DNA from: JADLEX01 sp964586775
GTDB taxonomy: Bacteria > Lernaellota > Lernaellaia > JACKCT01
Assembly (NCBI GenBank): GCA_964586775.1
Contig: CAZPJD010000243.1
Coordinates: forward strand, 1 to 8,775
Length of the DNA: 8,775 nt
Direction: 5' to 3'
Part shown: piece after piece, positions 6,179-8,775 of the stretch
Position numbering within the stretch: position 1 is the stretch's first letter
Layout: each line of letters begins with the position of its first letter
The notes under the pieces: model-generated
Seen by the model: the letters and a program-made list of their open reading frames with translations, nothing else
What the model was told of the DNA's origin: nothing
Databases searched by the model: none
Translations under genes and position numbers: made by a program

Positions 6179-6207
6179 AATGTAGATGAAAATTTCATCT
6201 TCGTCAA
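6179..6207 (-). promoter_or_regulatory. Leftward early promoter, sigma70-like
   Basis: On the complement, TTGACG (6207-6202, five of six to consensus) and TACATT (6184-6179, four of six) are separated by exactly 17 bp. The spacer 6201-6185 contains the whole palindromic operator O1. Transcription would begin near 6172 and run into the regulator, A, B and Gam genes, with a leader of about 170 bases containing the 6028-6061 hairpin. The -10 box ends one base before the repressor's ATG. Confidence 0.68.
6185..6199. promoter_or_regulatory. Probable repressor operator O1
   Basis: GATGAAAATTTCATC is a 15-bp palindrome, perfect apart from its central base. It occupies the spacer of the leftward promoter, so bound repressor would block RNA polymerase. 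It also overlaps the first codons of the repressor gene, which would allow self-regulation. Confidence 0.72.
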
Positions 6208-6935
6208 CCGAAAAAATGAAATTTTCAATTTCCGGCGACAGAATCGCGAAAGCCCGCAAGATCATTGGGAAAAATCAGCGTGACTTCGCGGCTAAGCTGG
6301 GGGTATCGCCGACATTGGTCTCGAAGGTCGAATCTGGATCAGTCCCGATTTCTGGGCTGCTGAAAATGGCAATCGAGCACGCGTGGGGCATAAACGCGCG
6401 GTGGATCGACACCGGTGAAGGCGAAATGATTACCTTTCGTCATCGTGCGGTGGAACTTCCGCAGTTTGAATTGGTCGACGTGCCGACAAAGTGGTTTGAT
6501 GGACCGAGACGAAGCGTTCGACTCTACTGGCCGGTTCCGATTGTGTCCGGCTATGCGGCGGCCGGCCCGCCGTCGCAGGTTTTCGACCACGAAATAGACG
6601 ACTGGGTGCCGACAATATACCACCAGAAATGGTCACCCCATCCAGATAAGACCGTTTGCGTTCGTGTCCTGGGCGAGTCGATGGAACCCACGATCCCAGA
6701 TGGGGGCCTGGTCGCGATCGATCTCGTACAAAGGGACCCGGGCGAACTGAAGGCGAAAATCGCCGCTTTTCGCGTTGACGGCGGAGTGACGGTGAAGCGA
6801 CTGTTCCGCACGGATAAGGGCCTTTGGATCGCGCGGCCTGACAACGTAAATTCCAACGACCTTTTTCAATTTGACGACGACGAAATCTCCGATGCGGTGA
6901 TAGGAAAGGTGGTGTGGTGGTGGGCGAAGCCGTGA
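6186..6935 (+). CDS. S24/LexA-family phage repressor with N-terminal HTH
   Basis: 249 residues. Residues 18-65 are a Cro/CI-type HTH (ISGDRIAKARKIIGKNQRDFAAKLGVSPTLVSKVE in two parts). Residues about 115-245 are an S24 peptidase-like domain with a probable cleavage site at Ala126-Gly127 (SGYAAAGPP), nucleophile Ser165 in GESMEPTIPDG and general base Lys204 in VTVKRL. In this family RecA filaments trigger self-cleavage, so SOS induction is likely. Mu itself has a different repressor, so this is closer to lambdoid-type control. The ATG at 6186 has GGGGG eight bases upstream, but Met11 at 6216 is possible because two palindromic operators overlap these first codons. Base composition is less GC-rich than in the surrounding genes. 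It is divergent from the early operon. Confidence 0.9.
   Translation: MKISSSSTEKMKFSISGDRIAKARKIIGKNQRDFAAKLGVSPTLVSKVESGSVPISGLLKMAIEHAWGINARWIDTGEGEMITFRHRAVELPQFELVDVPTKWFDGPRRSVRLYWPVPIVSGYAAAGPPSQVFDHEIDDWVPTIYHQKWSPHPDKTVCVRVLGESMEPTIPDGGLVAIDLVQRDPGELKAKIAAFRVDGGVTVKRLFRTDKGLWIARPDNVNSNDLFQFDDDEISDAVIGKVVWWWAKP
6217..6227. promoter_or_regulatory. Probable repressor operator O2
   Basis: TGAAATTTTCA is the exact reverse complement of the O1 core TGAAAATTTCA, and its centre is 30 bp from the O1 centre, close to three helical turns. Two dimers could therefore bind the same DNA face cooperatively. It overlaps the alternative start Met11 of the repressor gene. Confidence 0.68.
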
Positions 6936-7021
6936 GAAGGGCTGCAAAATAAAGGGCGAGAATTATGCTCACGTGTCGTGTACCATTGGCCGCATCGAGC
7001 ACCACGCACACGGAGGCGAAG

Positions 7022-7459
7022 ATGAAAAAGCTCGTATGGGTCGTTGGTCTTTGGTTTTTGGTTGTTGGTTGTGCCGGGCCGCAGGGCGATGACGGCGAGC
7101 AGGGCCTACAGGGCGCGGACGGCGAAGCGCCCGCGCCGAGCTGCGCCGAGCAGCGGGCCGAGTGCGAGTATCAGAACCCCTTCGACGCGGGCACGTGTGA
7201 GGACCCGCTGACGGAGGATTTCGTTGCAACCGTCGCCGGCGGCGCCTGCTCATACTTGTGCGTCGCCGAGGCGGAGGCGGCGCGGCGGACGCTGCTGGCC
7301 GAGTGCGGCTGCGACGACGGTTACGCGGAAATCGACCGCTGCATGGCGGACTACTGGAACGCACTCACGACGTGCTGCGCGATCGACGACGAGGACGCGT
7401 TGGTCGAGTGCTTGAACGAAATGCCGCCGACGCCGTGGGAGTGCGGCGCGGGGGCCTAG
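7022..7459 (+). CDS. Cys-rich lipoprotein with short collagen-like stretch
   Basis: 145 residues from the ATG at 7022, six bases after GGAGG (7012-7016); an ATG at 6965 is in frame but lacks a ribosome site. MKKLVWVVGLWFLVVGC is a lipoprotein signal peptide with lipobox VVGC, cut before Cys17. Six Gly-X-Y triplets follow (GPQGDDGEQGLQGADGEA), a collagen-like spacer often seen after the lipid anchor. The mature part has 12 further cysteines and is acidic, which suggests several disulfides in the periplasm or at the cell surface. Residues 7-16, the whole hydrophobic core, are encoded by five heptamer repeat units (7039-7073). No enzyme motif is seen. It could be a lysogenic conversion gene of the prophage or a host gene beside it. 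Confidence 0.78.
   Translation: MKKLVWVVGLWFLVVGCAGPQGDDGEQGLQGADGEAPAPSCAEQRAECEYQNPFDAGTCEDPLTEDFVATVAGGACSYLCVAEAEAARRTLLAECGCDDGYAEIDRCMADYWNALTTCCAIDDEDALVECLNEMPPTPWECGAGA
7039..7073. repeat. Heptamer array encoding a signal-peptide core
   Basis: GGTCGTT, GGTCTTT, GGTTTTT, GGTTGTT, GGTTGTG: five units of exact 7-bp period. In the reading frame used they encode VVGLWFLVVGC, the h-region and lipobox of the lipoprotein at 7022-7459. Three units make 21 bases or seven codons; loss or gain of one unit would break the frame. Confidence 0.88.
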
Positions 7460-7470
7460 CGCCCCGCGTA

Positions 7471-7586
7471 GTCGTTGGTTTTTGGTCTTTGGTTTTTGGT
7501 CAGAGGCAAGCGAACCGCACAGCCGAGGGCGACTGTGCCACACGCTGCGCGGCCGGACCAACGACGAAAAACCAAAAACCAACGAC
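7471..7586. repeat. Inverted pair of heptamer arrays between convergent genes
   Basis: Left array 7471-7501 (GTCGTT, GGTTTTT, GGTCTTT, GGTTTTT, GGTC) and right array 7556-7586 read as its near reverse complement. The arms match over their outer 16 bases and imperfectly inside. Between them is an imperfect palindrome near 7517-7539 (CACAGCC ... GACTGTG). The structure lies after the lipoprotein stop and ends just before the gp10-like gene's stop, so it may terminate transcription from both sides. No other gene is seen in 7460-7597. Confidence 0.8.
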
Positions 7587-7597
7587 CAGTGTTCGCG

Positions 7598-8101
7598 TCA
7601 GCGGGTCACCTCCGACGACTTCAAAATCTTCACGAGTCCGTTCGCGACCTCGTCGCCGATCTCGTCGGCGATGATGGCGTTCGCCTCGTCCGCGACCTTG
7701 TCCCACGCCCGGTCCATAAAGGGGTTCGCCTCGATGCCGGGGTGCATGACCGAGCGTACCGTCACGTCGCCGGCGTTGATGGTGGTTCGCGTCGCGACGA
7801 CGGAGAACGACGCCGGCGCGCCTTTGCCCGGTTTGCCCTTGAAACGCAGGGCCTTTTTGCGTTTTGCCGCGATGCGATACTTCGCCTTTTTCGGCCCGTG
7901 CAGACCCGTGCCCTCGTGCACGTATAGGCCGTAATCGACGGTGGGGCCGACCGCGACGGACAGGTCGCCGTCGCGCTGGACGATGATGCTTCTCGACAGG
8001 TCGGTGCTGACCTGCGGCGCCTGTTCGTATGCCTCGTTGCGCAGGAGTTCACCGGCTTTCAGGAGGGCGCGTCGGGCACGGGATTTGAGTTTAGGGTTCA
8101 T
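7598..8101 (-). CDS. HK97 gp10-like head-tail or tail-completion protein
   Basis: 167 residues. The pattern of the HK97-gp10 family is visible in order: an N-terminal helix (about 5-27), APQVSTDLSRSI (28-39, the 'APV-TG-L-RSI' block), VGPTVDYGLYVHEGTG (51-66, the 'YA-YVE-GT' block) and HPGIEANPFMDRAWDK (120-135, the 'P-PFL--A' block), then a C-terminal helix. These proteins sit at the head-tail connector or complete the tail. A lysine-rich insertion (KKAKYRIAAKRKKALRFKGK, 71-90) is longer than usual. The start is chosen at the ATG at 8101; an ATG at 8110 is also in frame, and earlier codons are repeat sequence. Neither has a clear ribosome site. It follows the portal gene by about 115 bases of repeats. 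Confidence 0.82.
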   Translation of the reverse strand: MNPKLKSRARRALLKAGELLRNEAYEQAPQVSTDLSRSIIVQRDGDLSVAVGPTVDYGLYVHEGTGLHGPKKAKYRIAAKRKKALRFKGKPGKGAPASFSVVATRTTINAGDVTVRSVMHPGIEANPFMDRAWDKVADEANAIIADEIGDEVANGLVKILKSSEVTR

Positions 8102-8114
8102 CGCGGGCATCGCA

Positions 8115-8211
8115 GGTTTTTGGTTTTTGGTTGTTGGTCCCCTCACCCCGCCCCTCGACAAGCTCGGGGCACCCCTCTCCCGCCCGGCGGGAGAGGGGCC
8201 GGGGGTGAGGG
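8115..8211. repeat. Heptamer array joined to a long composite palindrome, copy D
   Basis: GGTTTTT, GGTTTTT, GGTTGTT, GGT (8115-8138) lead into CCCTCACCCC (8140-8149). Then come two nested palindromes: CCCCTCGACAAGCTCGGGG (8151-8169), and arms CCCCTCTCCCGCC and GGCGGGAGAGGGG (within 8172-8198). GGGGGTGAGGG (8201-8211) closes the outer symmetry. It fills the gap between portal and gp10-like genes and could form a strong mRNA hairpin; no T tract is seen on either side. Confidence 0.87.
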
Positions 8212-8215
8212 CCGC

Positions 8216-8775
8216 TCACCGCACGAGCGTCGCCTCGAGCCGCTCCAGCGCCTTCGCGATGTCGCCGCTGTCCCCCGCAGGGGGATCGCCATAGCCGAGC
8301 TCGCCACGGGCCTCGCCGGGCGTGATGATGCCCGCCTGGGCGAGCAGCGCGAGCGCGTCGGCGTCTTCCTTGCCGGTCGTCACGTCGATGCGCTCAAACG
8401 CCAGCGGCGGCAGGCCGAGCTCGCGCCCCGGGCCGTTATTCCACGCCCGGGCGATCTGCTCGCGAAGGGGCTGCAATGTGACCTGATCGAAGAGCAGGAT
8501 CTGCCCGACGACCTCGCCGCCGCCGCCCAGCGAGCCCGCGCTCATGATGCCCAGGATGCGTGGCGGAACGCCGTGGGCGGCGACGATCTCGTCGCGATTG
8601 TCCATGCGCAGCACGTGATAGCTGCCGTCCTTGGCCTCGTCGGCGAGGCGCTGCCATTCGACCTTCACGTTCGGGTCGGAGAGGTTCAGATACAGCAGCC
8701 GTCCGGCAATTTCGGCACCTTTGAAGCTCGTTCGCAGGAAGTTTTCGACGGCCTGTTCCAGACCGTCATCGGGCT
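8216..8775 (-). CDS. Phage portal protein, C-terminal part (runs off the window)
   Basis: About 186 residues are visible; the frame stays open from a GTG at 8668 to the window edge (GLEQAVENFLRTSFKGAEIAG before it), so the true start is outside. The portal is the dodecameric ring through which DNA enters the capsid. Recognisable features are NVKVEWQRLADEAKDG, RDEIVAAHGVPPRILGIM (the conserved 'I--A--VPP-LLG' helix of HK97/PBSX-type portals), QVTLQPLREQIARAWN (long 'stem' helix) and LLAQAGIITPGEARGELGYG, the common C-terminal 'G-IT-NE-R' block. The ending is short after that block. A Mu gp29-type portal is less likely. Transcription is leftward, towards the gp10-like gene. Confidence 0.85.
   Translation of the reverse strand, partial: PDDGLEQAVENFLRTSFKGAEIAGRLLYLNLSDPNVKVEWQRLADEAKDGSYHVLRMDNRDEIVAAHGVPPRILGIMSAGSLGGGGEVVGQILLFDQVTLQPLREQIARAWNNGPGRELGLPPLAFERIDVTTGKEDADALALLAQAGIITPGEARGELGYGDPPAGDSGDIAKALERLEATLVR

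Noticed and set aside
5999..6265. Minus-strand open frame of 88 codons across the control region
   Set aside because: It covers the operators, promoter and a palindromic repeat, has no ribosome site, and its translation has no coherent fold. It is better explained as regulatory DNA and leader.
6936..7021. Prophage end or attachment site next to the repressor
   Set aside because: Expected from Mu order, but I could find neither a convincing set of repeated transposase-binding sites nor a target duplication in these 86 bases.

Overview
The window is the early control and transposition region of a Mu-like transposable prophage in a GC-rich, probably Gram-negative bacterium. A lipoprotein with a lipobox supports the Gram-negative assignment. 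The dense interspersed repeats resemble those I associate with uncultured deltaproteobacteria-like genomes, but the taxon is inference only.

Layout. From 5999 down to 1, a tightly packed leftward operon carries, in order of transcription: a probable HTH regulator (5517-5999), four small proteins, three of them with CxxC zinc-ligand-like pairs (5188-5520, 4913-5191, 4584-4916, 4339-4587), the DDE transposase A (2198-4342), the AAA+ target-capture ATPase B (1244-2185), an unknown protein with an octapeptide repeat tail (873-1244), the DNA-end-binding protein Gam (287-871), a small Cys-rich protein (58-282) and the first codons of one more gene (1-53). The genes from 5999 to 4339 are joined by consecutive 4-base ATGA overlaps. 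Facing this operon is a rightward S24/LexA-type repressor (6186-6935). At the divergence, two AT-rich palindromes (TGAAAATTTCA and its reverse complement, centres 30 bp apart) are probable operators. The first exactly fills the 17-bp spacer of a good sigma70-like leftward promoter, which gives a simple lysogeny switch.

Right of the repressor is a short lipoprotein gene (7022-7459, rightward). Convergent to it are two structural genes, an HK97 gp10-like head-tail/tail-completion protein (7598-8101) and the C-terminal part of a portal protein (8216-8775, running off the edge). In phage Mu the repressor lies next to the prophage end, so late genes on that side are unexpected.

The most unusual feature is a nested family of repeats. 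Degenerate heptamer arrays (GGTNNTT)n appear about eight times. Palindromic elements (CCCTTCGACTTCGCTCAGGG type and CCCTCACCCCCGGCCCC type) adjoin them, in four cases at the same GTTGGT junction. These repeats are not confined to gaps. They encode the start of three early proteins, the linkers between transposase domains (four in-frame places), and the whole hydrophobic core of the lipoprotein signal peptide. Because seven is not a multiple of three, change in unit number would shift frame, raising the possibility of phase variation or repeat-driven protein evolution.
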